Assembly: GCA_050736615.1 (NCBI GenBank)
Contig: JBOHWL010000100.1
Span: forward strand, 1-51,874
Length of the DNA stretch: 51,874 bases
Direction: 5' to 3'
Source of the DNA: JBOHWJ01 sp050736615
GTDB taxonomy: Bacteria > Desulfobacterota > Binatia > Binatales > Binataceae
Position numbers and translations under genes: made by a program. Below are positions 44,291 through 51,874 of this stretch, piece after piece (positions within the stretch are counted from its first letter, which is position 1; every line of letters begins with the position of its first letter). The notes below the pieces were generated by a model. The model had not been told where the DNA came from, did no database searches, and saw only the letters and a program-made list of their open reading frames with translations.

Positions 44291-45110
44291 CAGAGTCGGC
44301 CCCGGGGCGTCGCGCCCACATGAACAGACGCCTGAAATGGAACGCCAGCGCTCCGCTGGTGCCATATGCACATTCAAGCCTGCGTTCGAGCGCGGCCAGA
44401 AAGGCTTCGCGCTGTTCAATCGGCAATCGTTCTTGAAATTCGCGTAATGCGGTCCCGCGGCACCATTCAAGGACCTCAGCCGGGCCGCGCATCGGATGAT
44501 GAAAAGTGTGGTAGTAGCAAGCGATCGCGTCGAAGCCGAGTGCGGTTAGCATAGCGGCATATTCGCCAGGCGAACCCACCGTGCGCGACGGTGGCCTTAT
44601 TTCACCAAGATAATGCCGCCAGGGCTCCTCGGCGGACAAAGTCACGATAGTGGCTTGTGCGGTTTCATGGTTGTTCGCGGGAACCTGGATCACCAGTTCG
44701 CCACCGGGCTCAAGCGCGCGGCGGCATGTGGCCAACACATTATGATGGTTTTCGACCCACTGCAGCGCCGCATTCGAGAAGATCGTCGAGTATTCGCCTT
44801 CATCCGCCAAATCGCGTAAATCGCCGAGCTTGAATTCGATTCGCACGCGCAGTGACCGGTCGAGTTGATCACGATTTTGATTCGCCCTGGCGATCATCGC
44901 GGGCGACGAATCGAGACCAATCACCTGAGCACTCGCACTTCGGCGTGCCAGTTCAATCGTGTTTTCACCTGTGCCGCAGCCGAGGTCGAGGATACGAGCG
45001 TCGCTCCGCCTGGCATGCTCCGGATCAAAAAGGCGGGCAAGGATCATCTCGACCGGCTCGGCGCGATAGCGGCGAAACCGGTTGTAAAGCTCGGGGTCCC
45101 AGTCTGTCAT
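44283..45110 (-). CDS. tam: Trans-aconitate 2-methyltransferase-like protein
   Basis: SAM-dependent methyltransferase of 275 residues that, in the Tam family, methylates trans-aconitate. The N-terminus WDPELYNRFRRYRAEP and the SAM motif ILDLGCGTGENTIELA fit Tam closely, as do FSNAALQWVENH in the middle and LTALGFDAIACYYHTFHHPM near the end. The start ATG gives MTDWDPELY, the typical beginning. It overlaps the isoaspartyl peptidase gene. A broader role as a small-acid methyltransferase cannot be excluded. Confidence 0.9.
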   Translation of the reverse strand: MTDWDPELYNRFRRYRAEPVEMILARLFDPEHARRSDARILDLGCGTGENTIELARRSASAQVIGLDSSPAMIARANQNRDQLDRSLRVRIEFKLGDLRDLADEGEYSTIFSNAALQWVENHHNVLATCRRALEPGGELVIQVPANNHETAQATIVTLSAEEPWRHYLGEIRPPSRTVGSPGEYAAMLTALGFDAIACYYHTFHHPMRGPAEVLEWCRGTALREFQERLPIEQREAFLAALERRLECAYGTSGALAFHFRRLFMWARRPGADSDA

Positions 45111-45237
45111 TGAATGCGGTTACTGTCAGCGAGCCAGCATAGGGCGCTGTCGCCGCCCAGACAAGTGCGGCCCGCGCAGGCGGTCCGCGGATCGCGCAAC
45201 CCCACGACGGTGGCGCGGGCCTCAGCGATTTTATCCC

Positions 45238-46122
45238 TCAATCCGGTTCGGCATGGCTGCCCTGGCGCTCGCGTATGATGCGGTATTCGCAACGTCCTTC
45301 GACCTCCATCAGCATGCGGCGGCATGCGGCCGCGCCGTCCGTTTCACGCCGGACAGATTCATTCAATAGCCGCTGAACGCCCGGGTCGGCCCGCAGCCGC
45401 CGGCTTGCAAAACACGCGGTCATCGAGCCGTTCAGGTTCAATTCGTCATGCCAGGCGCCCAATTGATCCTGTAGCCGCTTGAGCCACGCGACGGACGCTT
45501 CCAGTCCGGAATCAGGTGAAAGTTGTTGCCGGCCTTCGATAATGTAGCGCAATGTCTTGGTCTTGATGCGCACGGCGTGGAGTGTGGCAACGCTTTCCTC
45601 ATTCAACGCACGTTGAATTGCGTCATTCCATTTTGGCCACGCTTTGCCCATCAGAGCCTCAATACCTTGAGCGAGATTTCCAACTCCGCCTCGCATTATC
45701 TTTTTCAGGTCTCGCGCGGCTGGCTGAATCCTTAAAGAACGTTGACGCATGACCTTGCGCTCCTGCGTGGCGCGCGTCCTGATCAGCCTTGCGGCTACCG
45801 CGTTCCAGCGCCTGCGTCCGGGTCTACCCGCATCTTTTGCGAGTTGCGCGACACGCCCGAGCATCACTTCGCTGTCACGCCAGCCACCCAGAGCGCGCCG
45901 GCATCGCTTCAAGCGTTTACGGGCTTGGCGAAGTTTTTTCGTTGGACGCACGGCGGCGAGCGCGTCAACGATCACCTGGAGGCGGCGGGTGCGCTTGCGC
46001 ACCCGATGCACTCGCTCCGAGCCCTCGCCCGTGTGTACTCTTTTGCAGTCGCGCTTCAGGGCCTTGAGCTGTTCGCGCGTCTTTCGCCTAAAGGCACTGG
46101 CATGATTCGCGCTCGCATTCAC
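45238..46122 (-). CDS. CHAD domain protein
   Basis: Helical protein with conserved histidines and many basic residues, a family that binds polyphosphate. The CHAD motif VHRVRKRTRRLQVIVDAL lies near residue 40 and a second VATLHAVRIKTKTLRYIIEG near residue 190, as expected for the two halves. I propose the GTG at 46122, which overlaps the stop of the upstream kinase frame as GTGA and gives 294 residues. An earlier TTG or ATG-type start up to 46191 would add 23 residues that only shadow the kinase receiver domain. Basic residues (Arg and Lys) make up a very large share of the protein. No CYTH domain is attached. Confidence 0.85.
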   Translation of the reverse strand: MNASANHASAFRRKTREQLKALKRDCKRVHTGEGSERVHRVRKRTRRLQVIVDALAAVRPTKKLRQARKRLKRCRRALGGWRDSEVMLGRVAQLAKDAGRPGRRRWNAVAARLIRTRATQERKVMRQRSLRIQPAARDLKKIMRGGVGNLAQGIEALMGKAWPKWNDAIQRALNEESVATLHAVRIKTKTLRYIIEGRQQLSPDSGLEASVAWLKRLQDQLGAWHDELNLNGSMTACFASRRLRADPGVQRLLNESVRRETDGAAACRRMLMEVEGRCEYRIIRERQGSHAEPD

Positions 46123-47471
46123 AAAATTCGCCGCGTCAGCTTCGCCACACTTTCGGCCAGTCGCTCCGGCGAAACCGGCTTCACGAAACATAGCTGAAAT
46201 CCCGCTTGCAAGGGCCGTTCGACATCTTCAGGCCGGCTCAGTCCGGTCAGCGCGACGGGGGCATACGCGTGGCTGGAACCCTCTCACGAACGCGGCAAAT
46301 CAGTTCGTAACCGTCGATTTCAGGCATCGCGATATCACTGATCATCAGGTCCGGTGCGGCCTCCGTCAGCAACGTCAAAGCCTCCCCGGCATATGCGGCG
46401 GGTCGCACAGCCGCCAAGGCGGCTTCGATCACCGGCGCCAAACGGATAACACTGACTTTGAGATTCAGCTCGCCGCGAACGATGCGCGAAACGTCGACAA
46501 GATCTTCGATCAACGCGGCCTGCAAATCAACGTTACGCTCGATCGCCTCCAGTGCCTTGGTGTTTTTTGAGCCGTCGAGCTTTCCCGAACGCAAAAGATG
46601 GGTCCAGCCCTTGATCGCGTTGAGCGGGTTGCGCAGCTCATGCGAGACCACAGCCAAAAATTCCTCCTTCACATTACCGACCAGGATGCATTTTCTATCC
46701 AGCGCGCACTGTCCCACCAGGCTATCGCCCAGCCTGAAGCGGTTGGCGAGCCCCTTGCGCTCGCGGTAGGCGTAAGTATTGGCGAACTTGACGATGGGCG
46801 TGTCACCCTCGCTATCCATGAGGAAAAACACCCCATAGCGCGCCGAGACCAGCGGCGTTAGCTCCGACATGATCATGCCAAAAACCGATTCGAGGTTCTT
46901 TTGCCCCCTACATCATGCCGGAAAACTTTTCCAGATTGGTTTTGAGCCAATCCTGCTCGATGTTTTTCTGCGTGGTCTCGCGCAGATTGACGATCATCTG
47001 GTTGATATTGTCGGAGAGCGCCGCCACCTCCCCTGCCGCTTCGACGCGAATCGAGCGCGTCATTTCGCCTTTGGTCACCGCCGTCGCAACGTCCGAAATC
47101 GCGCGCACCTGCGCGGTCAGGTTGCCGGCGAGTTGATTGACATTGTCCGCTTGCTCGATGGCGCGCGATTTAGCGCGTCATCGCTTCGTTGCGTTCAACC
47201 AATTCATTGAATTTTTGCGTGAGTTGTGGCAGGATGCCCTCGTCTTTTTCAAGTGCCAGACGAACCGTAAAATCACCGCTGCCGACGGCCGTCAAGGCTT
47301 GCAAAAGACACCGCATGCGGCGTCGTCCGAGCTGCTTTTATGGGAAGAATTCGCCTGCCGCGGTTCGCGATCAGGTAAGTTTTTCACGCCCGGATGCTTG
47401 CGCGGCGCCTCCGAATTTTGCTGGCGATTGACGTTTCCCCGTGACGGGTTGGACGGTTGGTCTACTGCCAT
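46119..47471 (-). pseudogene. Decayed HAMP-GAF-histidine kinase-receiver hybrid sensor kinase
   Basis: Remnant of a cytoplasmic hybrid histidine kinase. Pieces in order on the minus strand are: a leader from the ATG at 47471; a HAMP piece (LLQALTAVGSGDFTVRL) ending at a stop at 47170; a second HAMP piece in another frame (AIEQADNVNQLAGNL to LEKFSGMM) ending at a TAG at 46908; then after another frame change GQKNLESVFGMIMSEL, a partial GAF domain and a HisKA domain (FLAVVSHELRNPLNAIKGW); then the last third of a receiver domain in a further frame (ALTGLSRPEDVERP to the stop at 46119). The rest of GAF, the whole ATPase domain and the first half of the receiver are missing. At least four reading-frame breaks and two internal deletions make it non-functional unless the assembly is wrong. 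Confidence 0.88.
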
Positions 47472-47500
47472 AGGCTCCTGTTCGCTTCGGCACCTCCATT

Positions 47501-47519
47501 ACCTGAAATGAAATCAGGT
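47501..47519. promoter_or_regulatory. Short palindrome upstream of the decayed kinase
   Basis: ACCTGA and TCAGGT form a 6-bp inverted repeat with a 7-base centre, 30 bases upstream of the kinase start. It has the size of a regulator binding site, but nothing identifies the regulator. Confidence 0.3.
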
Positions 47520-47758
47520 TTGGCGCTGTTCGGATTTGGCCACAGGGCGCCTGCGGAGCGCAAAAGCTGAGCCGCCCAAAATTATGGCCAAATGGCGAGA
47601 GATAAATGCCATAGATAGATTCAGCTTGCATTATTCGCGACTATACAATCGACAGGTGTTAAATCGCCACCTGCGGAATTTGACGGAATTTTTTCCTACA
47701 ATACCGAGACCTGACGTAATCGCGTTGGAGGTGAGGCGGCCTCCATTGCCTCGGGGCG

Positions 47759-47796
47759 CCGTGTAACCTGCCGGAGCTTACCGGCTGGTTACACGG
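47759..47796. repeat. Long imperfect hairpin in intergenic DNA
   Basis: CCGTGTAACC and GGTTACACGG (10 bp), then after one T-T mismatch GCCGG and CCGGC (5 bp), surround a 6-base loop AGCTTA. Two more pairs can extend the base. No T run follows on either side, so it is not an ordinary terminator. It lies in the roughly 430 bases between the decayed kinase start and the F420 oxidoreductase fragment, where I see no gene. Confidence 0.6.
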
Positions 47797-47902
47797 CGTG
47801 ACGGTCGCAGGAGCAGATTCGGCAGGTTGAGGGGTGATTGATTATTTAAACGAACGCGGGCTTTGGGCGCAAAATTCGACGCCCGCACGCTCGCGTGCGG
47901 CA

Positions 47903-48154
47903 TCATAAGTTCCGGTGCATCGATCCTTCCATGCCCAGCGGTTTCTTGCCGTCAAACGCGGAGAGTACCTCCTCTTGGTAAAATCGGGAAAAGCCGTCTT
48001 CAACCGTCCCGGCCTGATGGATGAAGATGTGGTCGAAACCCGCGTCGGCATATTGGCGAATCGCCTCCAGATACTCATACGGATCAGGACCACAAACCAC
48101 ATAGCCGCTTTGTTCGAGGCCGCAATCAATATCGGCGCAGTTTTTCGGGGCGTT
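47903..48154 (-). pseudogene. C-terminal fragment of an F420-dependent LLM-class oxidoreductase
   Basis: About 80 codons encode VCGPDPYEYLEAIRQYADAG, FDHIFIHQAG and GFSRFYQEEVLSAF, which match the C-terminal end of F420-dependent luciferase-like oxidoreductases of the glucose-6-phosphate-dehydrogenase-like group (normally about 320 residues). A stop codon at 48155-48157 closes the frame upstream and no N-terminal part is present. It lies directly behind the truncated FAD monooxygenase, on the same strand. Confidence 0.7.
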
Positions 48155-48193
48155 TCAACCTCCGCCGAGATTCGCGCGTATCAACCGCAGAAG

Positions 48194-48835
48194 TCATGCC
48201 AGCCTATAGAGGCGGTCCGGCCCCCACCATTTGGCTGAGTCATCCAGCGTAAGATCACCCAGCCGCGCCGCCGCGAAGGTGGTGCGATAAGCCACTCTTC
48301 CGGTAAATCGCGGGGCTTCTTCTCCGAACAGGATTTCCCGCACGGTGGAATGGACTCCATCGGCTCCGATCAGAACGTCGGCGCGCACCGTCTCGCCTTG
48401 AGCGAAGCCGAGCCGCACTCCATCATGAAATAGTTCGAAGCCGATCAGTTGGCAATTCAGATGAATCAGTTCCCGTGGCACGATCGCGGCCGGAGCGGCG
48501 TGCAGATCGCCGCGATGAAAGAGCAAATAGGGTGCGCCGAAGCGATCTTCGGCCATATCGCCCAGCTCGTAGCTGTTGGTCAGCGCCCCACTATCCCATT
48601 GGCGATTCAATGACCGCGCCGGACGGAATCTGATGCGCCGCAGATGCGGTTCGAGCCCCAATTCCCGCAGCACGCGCGTCGCGTTGGGACTTTGCTGGAT
48701 GCCGGCGCCGAGCCGCGTAAAGCGATGGGCCTGTTCGTAAAGGTTGACCTTGAGGCCTGCGCGCAGCATCGCGGCAGCGGCGGTTAATCCGCCGATTCCG
48801 GCTCCGACGATTGCCACCGAAAGCCCGCACGCCAT
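48194..48835 (-). pseudogene. Truncated FAD-dependent monooxygenase
   Basis: N-terminal half of an aromatic-ring-type flavin monooxygenase (salicylate hydroxylase-like). It has the FAD motif VAIVGAGIGGLTAAAAMLRAG at the start and the ADVLIGADGVHSTVRE motif near residue 160. The frame stops after about 213 residues, just beyond KWWGPDR, where family members continue for another 170 or so. The second half, including the GDAAH motif, is absent. The ATG at 48835 is used; a TTG precedes it. It is probably non-functional, though the product could still fold around FAD. Confidence 0.75.
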
Positions 48836-48871
48836 CAAACTTTCACCGCATCGTCAGCGGGAGAGTAAGCT

Positions 48872-49351
48872 TCAGCTATTCGAATTGTCGGAGCCGGCCG
48901 GCGCGACGGTTTCCTTGGACTCGGCCTTGCCAACCTCCCGCGCCTTCTTGCGCGCCAGCATCTTCGCCACTGGAGAATCGGCTTGGACCGGTTCCGGGGG
49001 CTCGCCGCGTTGCACGCGTAGCTCCTGATGGACCGTCTGCCGATCGTCGTATTCATGACCGCGGCCGACCTTGTAGGCGGCGAACCGCTGCGCCGATTTG
49101 TCGTCCATCCAGCACGGCCGCGCAAACGCCGGTATGACTGGGGAAGCGGCGCTGGCACGATGCGGATGAGATGCACCATCGGCGGCCGCCTTGTTCGACG
49201 GCGCTGGAGAGCCTATCGCGAATCCGGAGATTACCCGCCGCGCCATCCGGCCGCATTGTGGGCAGGGGCGCGAGCGGCTGGCCTCCGTCAGCGGAGCCAG
49301 CGCTTCAAAATCGAGGTCGCACGCGCCACAGTGGCACTCGTAGATTGGCAT
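48872..49351 (-). CDS. FmdB-type zinc ribbon protein, long form
   Basis: Protein of 159 residues starting MPIYECHCGACDLDF, the FmdB family N-terminus. Zinc ribbon ligands are Cys8, Cys11, Cys30 and Cys33, with an extra Cys6. The remaining 120 residues are hydrophilic and end in an acidic and Ser-rich tail. It is the second such protein in the window and is not closely similar to the first outside the ribbon. It lies 65 bases after the lactonase-like gene. The function of the family is not established. Confidence 0.82.
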   Translation of the reverse strand: MPIYECHCGACDLDFEALAPLTEASRSRPCPQCGRMARRVISGFAIGSPAPSNKAAADGASHPHRASAASPVIPAFARPCWMDDKSAQRFAAYKVGRGHEYDDRQTVHQELRVQRGEPPEPVQADSPVAKMLARKKAREVGKAESKETVAPAGSDNSNS

Positions 49352-49415
49352 CGCGATAAACCTTCCAGCGCCTTGTTTGGACTACCGAGATCGCATCGTT
49401 TCGCCCACCAGCCGC

Positions 49416-50192
49416 CTATTCAACGCGATGCGGATGCTCTTTCCAATCATCGGGATCATGGGTGATCCAGACTGTCGCACCTTCCATCTCGCGCAGCGCC
49501 TTAACCCGCTGCAGCGAAATGGTCGATTGCGCCGGATCGGTGTCGATCGGCATCGTCGCTTCCTGGTCCAGCGCCGCGCGCAGATGAACCGTATCGCCGG
49601 TGAAAAGAAACTTGCGATTCGCGCTGTTGACCAGCAAGGAACATTCGCCGGGCGTATGGCCGGGCGTGTAGAGAAATTTGAGCGCGCCATCGCCGAACAA
49701 ATCGATATCCTGATCGAATTCAATCCACTTATAGCCGCGTGTCGGTAGATAATCGTTGACGATGAAAGCCCAGCGGCGGTCCGGATCGGGCCAGTAGGCG
49801 TAGCGCAATTCGCCGCGGCCAGCGATGAAGGTGGCGTTGGGAAAATAGGTCAGGCCGCCCGCGTGATCGAGATGCGCATGGGAAAGAATGACGTATTTAA
49901 CGTCTTGCGGCTTATAGCCAACCCCCTGGATTTGCTTGTCCAGTGTTTCCTGCTTGTTCCATTTGAGCGGCAGATTTTCGGCGATGGCGCCCCAGTACCC
50001 GACCGCATCGTCAATCACTTTGGGATTGCAGCCGGTGTCGAACAGCACCAGTCCCTTCTGATGCTCGATTAGAAACGACGGGCACGGCAGGTCCAGCATG
50101 GTGGCGTCGCCGCCATGCATTAGCAATGACGCTGGCGCCGTCAGAGTAGCACCCGGTAACGCGAATAATTTGCGTATTTTTCCTTCTGCCAT
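49416..50192 (-). CDS. Metallo-beta-lactamase-fold hydrolase, N-acyl homoserine lactonase-like
   Basis: Dinuclear zinc hydrolase of 258 residues. The metal motif SHAHLDHAGG places His105, His107, Asp109 and His110; a further His lies in YTPGHTPGECSLLV and Asp in FTGDTVHL. The overall order matches AiiA-type lactonases, which open the ring of quorum-sensing signals. The ATG at 50192 is chosen because GGAGAG lies eight bases upstream; a start five codons earlier would be inside that site. No signal peptide is seen. Other lactones or esters could be the true substrate. Confidence 0.88.
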   Translation of the reverse strand: MAEGKIRKLFALPGATLTAPASLLMHGGDATMLDLPCPSFLIEHQKGLVLFDTGCNPKVIDDAVGYWGAIAENLPLKWNKQETLDKQIQGVGYKPQDVKYVILSHAHLDHAGGLTYFPNATFIAGRGELRYAYWPDPDRRWAFIVNDYLPTRGYKWIEFDQDIDLFGDGALKFLYTPGHTPGECSLLVNSANRKFLFTGDTVHLRAALDQEATMPIDTDPAQSTISLQRVKALREMEGATVWITHDPDDWKEHPHRVE

Positions 50193-50375
50193 AAGTGGTC
50201 TCTCCAATACTTACGCCATAAGGCGCGGCGACGCGCGAGTTGATAACTGGCCTGTTCGGACCCCCGTGAACCCGAAGGCAGGCAGGATTAGCTCGAAACC
50301 GGCTCTAAATTAGATCAATCGGAAAAATTGTCAAAACGCGTCCGCGCGAGCCCCAAGAACGGAAACGGCGCGCGG

Positions 50376-50819
50376 CTATTCCCGATGCATGAAACGGTGA
50401 TCGATATGCGCGACTATTTCGCCGCGTTGATTCCTGAGCGTGGAGCGAATCACATAGAAGGTCATGGCACCGGTTCGGCCAGTCTTTTCGTAGCTTTCAG
50501 CAATACGCGAACTGATGCTGATCTCATCGCCGGCTCGAATCGGTGTGACGAAATCGACATCCATTCCAGCCGCCAGGCGGCGCACGCCGTAACGCGCGAT
50601 CTGCTCGGAAATATCATCGCTGTCGCGAAACGTCGCGGCAAATGACGGCGGTGCAATCAAACCGGCATACGGTCCCTTGGCGGCGGCACCGGCGTCAGTA
50701 TAAAGCGGGTTCATCTCGCCAATCGCGGCACAGAATTCCGCGATCATCCCGGCGGTCACCGTGACCGGACGTTCGCTCTCGAACTCACGCCCCACCAAGG
50801 AACGATCCCAGGCGCTCAT
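50376..50819 (-). CDS. MaoC-like / FAS1-like hydratase domain protein
   Basis: Single hot-dog fold protein of 147 residues. It resembles the N-terminal MaoC dehydratase domain: VTAGMIAEFCAAIGEMNPLY near residue 20, APPSFAATF, and the C-terminal RNQRGEIVAHIDHRFM. Such proteins usually hydrate enoyl-CoA or related thioesters, often with a partner subunit, which is not adjacent here. The gap to the lactonase-like gene is 183 bases with no clear signal. Confidence 0.85.
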   Translation of the reverse strand: MSAWDRSLVGREFESERPVTVTAGMIAEFCAAIGEMNPLYTDAGAAAKGPYAGLIAPPSFAATFRDSDDISEQIARYGVRRLAAGMDVDFVTPIRAGDEISISSRIAESYEKTGRTGAMTFYVIRSTLRNQRGEIVAHIDHRFMHRE

Positions 50820-50915
50820 CTCAACCGCCCCCGTAGCCTCGTCAAACTAACCACATTCTCCACTACGATCTCCGATGATTCCCCAGCACGGCAACGCAAG
50901 CCTGATGCCGCCGAT

Positions 50916-51874
50916 TCAGAAAGCCGAAGCTGGCATCGTTGCGGGAATTTTCACCGGCACCTGCATCCGGCGTCCGTCACGCACGATACTGAGATAGACG
51001 ATTTCACCGGGCTGCAGATCGTGCAGGCGGTCCTCAAATTCCAGAAAATTGGTGACACGTGCGCCATCAACCCCGATAATCATGTCGTAGGTCTCGCCGA
51101 TGTGAATCTGATCGACCACCGGCACCGCGAGTACGGCGGGGGCAAAAACCAATGCGGCGGCAATCGTCGCACCCTCAAGAATATCGCGCACCATCCGGCT
51201 ATAGGCATGAAGTCCGGCTTTAGCGGCGGGACTCCCGTTGATCACGCCGACAATCAACAATCCGTCAGCCATTTCCCCCGATTTCAGCCTGCGCCGCGCC
51301 TCGCGCACCTCGATGCCGAGCGGCGAGGTTTCGTCCCCCTCGGCCATAAACTCCTGGAGCGAGTGGAGTTGCGGGTCCATCTCGGTCGGGTTCTGGTAGT
51401 GTTCGTAATTGACAATTTGGCCATCCGGCATCGTCAGGCTTCCGCTTTGCGAATTTGACTTCGCAGCGGTAGGAGGAGACGGAGGATTAGGCACCGCTTC
51501 CGGAACATCAGTGGGCATCGCTCTGGGAATTTCGGTGGTGGTCGGCGGTATCGGTCCGCTTTGGCTGGATACCAGGTCGGGATGGGCGGCTCCCGCATCG
51601 GGAACGACAACCGTTTCACTCGCACGCAGGGCTGCGGATTCTTCCGTGGACGACGCCGAGGAGCTGGATGGCCTTGACGCGCCGGTCGAAACCGCGCCGC
51701 CAGCTGCTGGAGTTGACGCGGGACTCACCTCGGCGGGCGATAGCACCGTATATGGCACGTCAGCCGCCGCCGTGCCGCCGGCGTTCGCCCAGGATGGCCA
51801 GCCAGCTCCGCTCGCAATCAATGCGAGGACGCCTATGAGGCCGATAGTCCGCCGCGAACGCGCTCTTCTAACTG
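50916..51874 (-). CDS. Secreted or membrane-anchored PDZ domain protein, 5' truncated by window edge
   Basis: The frame is open to the right edge, so the start is outside. The first visible residues are basic (VRRARSRRT), followed by a hydrophobic IGLIGVLALIASGAG core and ANA, which reads as a signal peptide. About 130 residues of Ser/Pro/Thr-rich linker follow, then a PDZ domain. GSPAAKAGL and YDMIIGVDGARV are the two halves of the PDZ peptide-binding region, but they are split by about 40 residues containing a hydrophobic stretch ATIAAALVFAPAVLAVPVV. No protease domain is present. A GspC-like role is conceivable but not shown. Confidence 0.75.
   Translation of the reverse strand, partial: VRRARSRRTIGLIGVLALIASGAGWPSWANAGGTAAADVPYTVLSPAEVSPASTPAAGGAVSTGASRPSSSSASSTEESAALRASETVVVPDAGAAHPDLVSSQSGPIPPTTTEIPRAMPTDVPEAVPNPPSPPTAAKSNSQSGSLTMPDGQIVNYEHYQNPTEMDPQLHSLQEFMAEGDETSPLGIEVREARRRLKSGEMADGLLIVGVINGSPAAKAGLHAYSRMVRDILEGATIAAALVFAPAVLAVPVVDQIHIGETYDMIIGVDGARVTNFLEFEDRLHDLQPGEIVYLSIVRDGRRMQVPVKIPATMPASAF

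Noticed and set aside
43283..44470. Longer form of the isoaspartyl peptidase with 60 extra residues
   Set aside because: The extra part overlaps the methyltransferase gene and contains no family sequence.
46123..46191. Longer N-terminus of the CHAD protein
   Set aside because: The 23 residues are an out-of-frame reading of the receiver domain end, so the GTG at 46122 is preferred.
1..51874. Search for CRISPR arrays, tRNA and rRNA genes
   Set aside because: I saw no regularly spaced repeats, no tRNA T-arm consensus in a cloverleaf context and no rRNA-like sequence on either strand by reading.

Overview
The window is a gene-dense bacterial chromosome segment. By eye it is GC-rich, roughly 58-60 percent. 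I see no tRNA, rRNA, CRISPR array, phage module or transposase. The combination of a type II secretion operon ending in GspN, a GlgE-type alpha-glucan/trehalose island, an 11-subunit NuoA-N complex I without NuoE, NuoF or NuoG, and a remnant of an F420-dependent oxidoreductase suggests a soil lineage outside the well-known Proteobacteria. A Candidatus Binatota or Desulfobacterota-like organism is my best guess, but no marker gene in the window proves it.

Layout. (1) 1-9423, plus strand: type II secretion genes gspE (5' end cut by the left edge), gspF, G, H, I, J, K, L, M and N, mostly overlapping by a few bases. gspC and gspD are not in view. (2) 9454-24618: an alpha-glucan/trehalose island. 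glgE, a treS-maltokinase fusion and glgB run leftward. treY, treZ and a GH57/DUF3536 glycosidase run rightward from a shared 270-bp divergent promoter region. (3) 24845-26572: a secreted tannase/feruloyl esterase family protein, followed by a strong rho-independent terminator. (4) 26680-40025, minus strand: the complex I operon nuoABCDHIJKLMN, followed by a geranylgeranyl-reductase-like flavoprotein, a one-helix membrane protein and a zinc alcohol dehydrogenase. (5) 40474-46122, minus strand: an FmdB-type zinc ribbon protein, a two-helix membrane protein, a GT39 family glycosyltransferase with an in-frame palindromic insert, an isoaspartyl peptidase, a trans-aconitate methyltransferase and a CHAD protein. 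(6) 46119-48835: a gene graveyard holding a multiply frameshifted and internally deleted hybrid sensor kinase, the tail of an F420-dependent oxidoreductase and the front half of a FAD monooxygenase. (7) 48872-51874, minus strand: a second FmdB-type protein, a lactonase-like metallo-hydrolase, a MaoC-like hydratase, and a secreted PDZ protein cut by the right edge.

How the genes work together. TreS converts trehalose to maltose, its fused kinase makes maltose 1-phosphate, GlgE polymerises this to linear alpha-1,4-glucan, and GlgB branches it. TreY and TreZ cut trehalose back out of the glucan. The island therefore encodes a closed trehalose-glucan cycle, with an uncharacterised GH57 enzyme translationally coupled to it. 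The Nuo set contains all membrane subunits and the quinone-site connecting subunits but no NADH-oxidising module. The electron donor must therefore be encoded elsewhere or be something other than NADH. The flavoprotein behind nuoN may modify the isoprenoid tail of the quinone.

Starts were adjusted from the longest possible reading frames where overlap with the upstream gene, ribosome-binding sites or family alignment pointed to an internal start. All functional calls come from motif reading without database searches.
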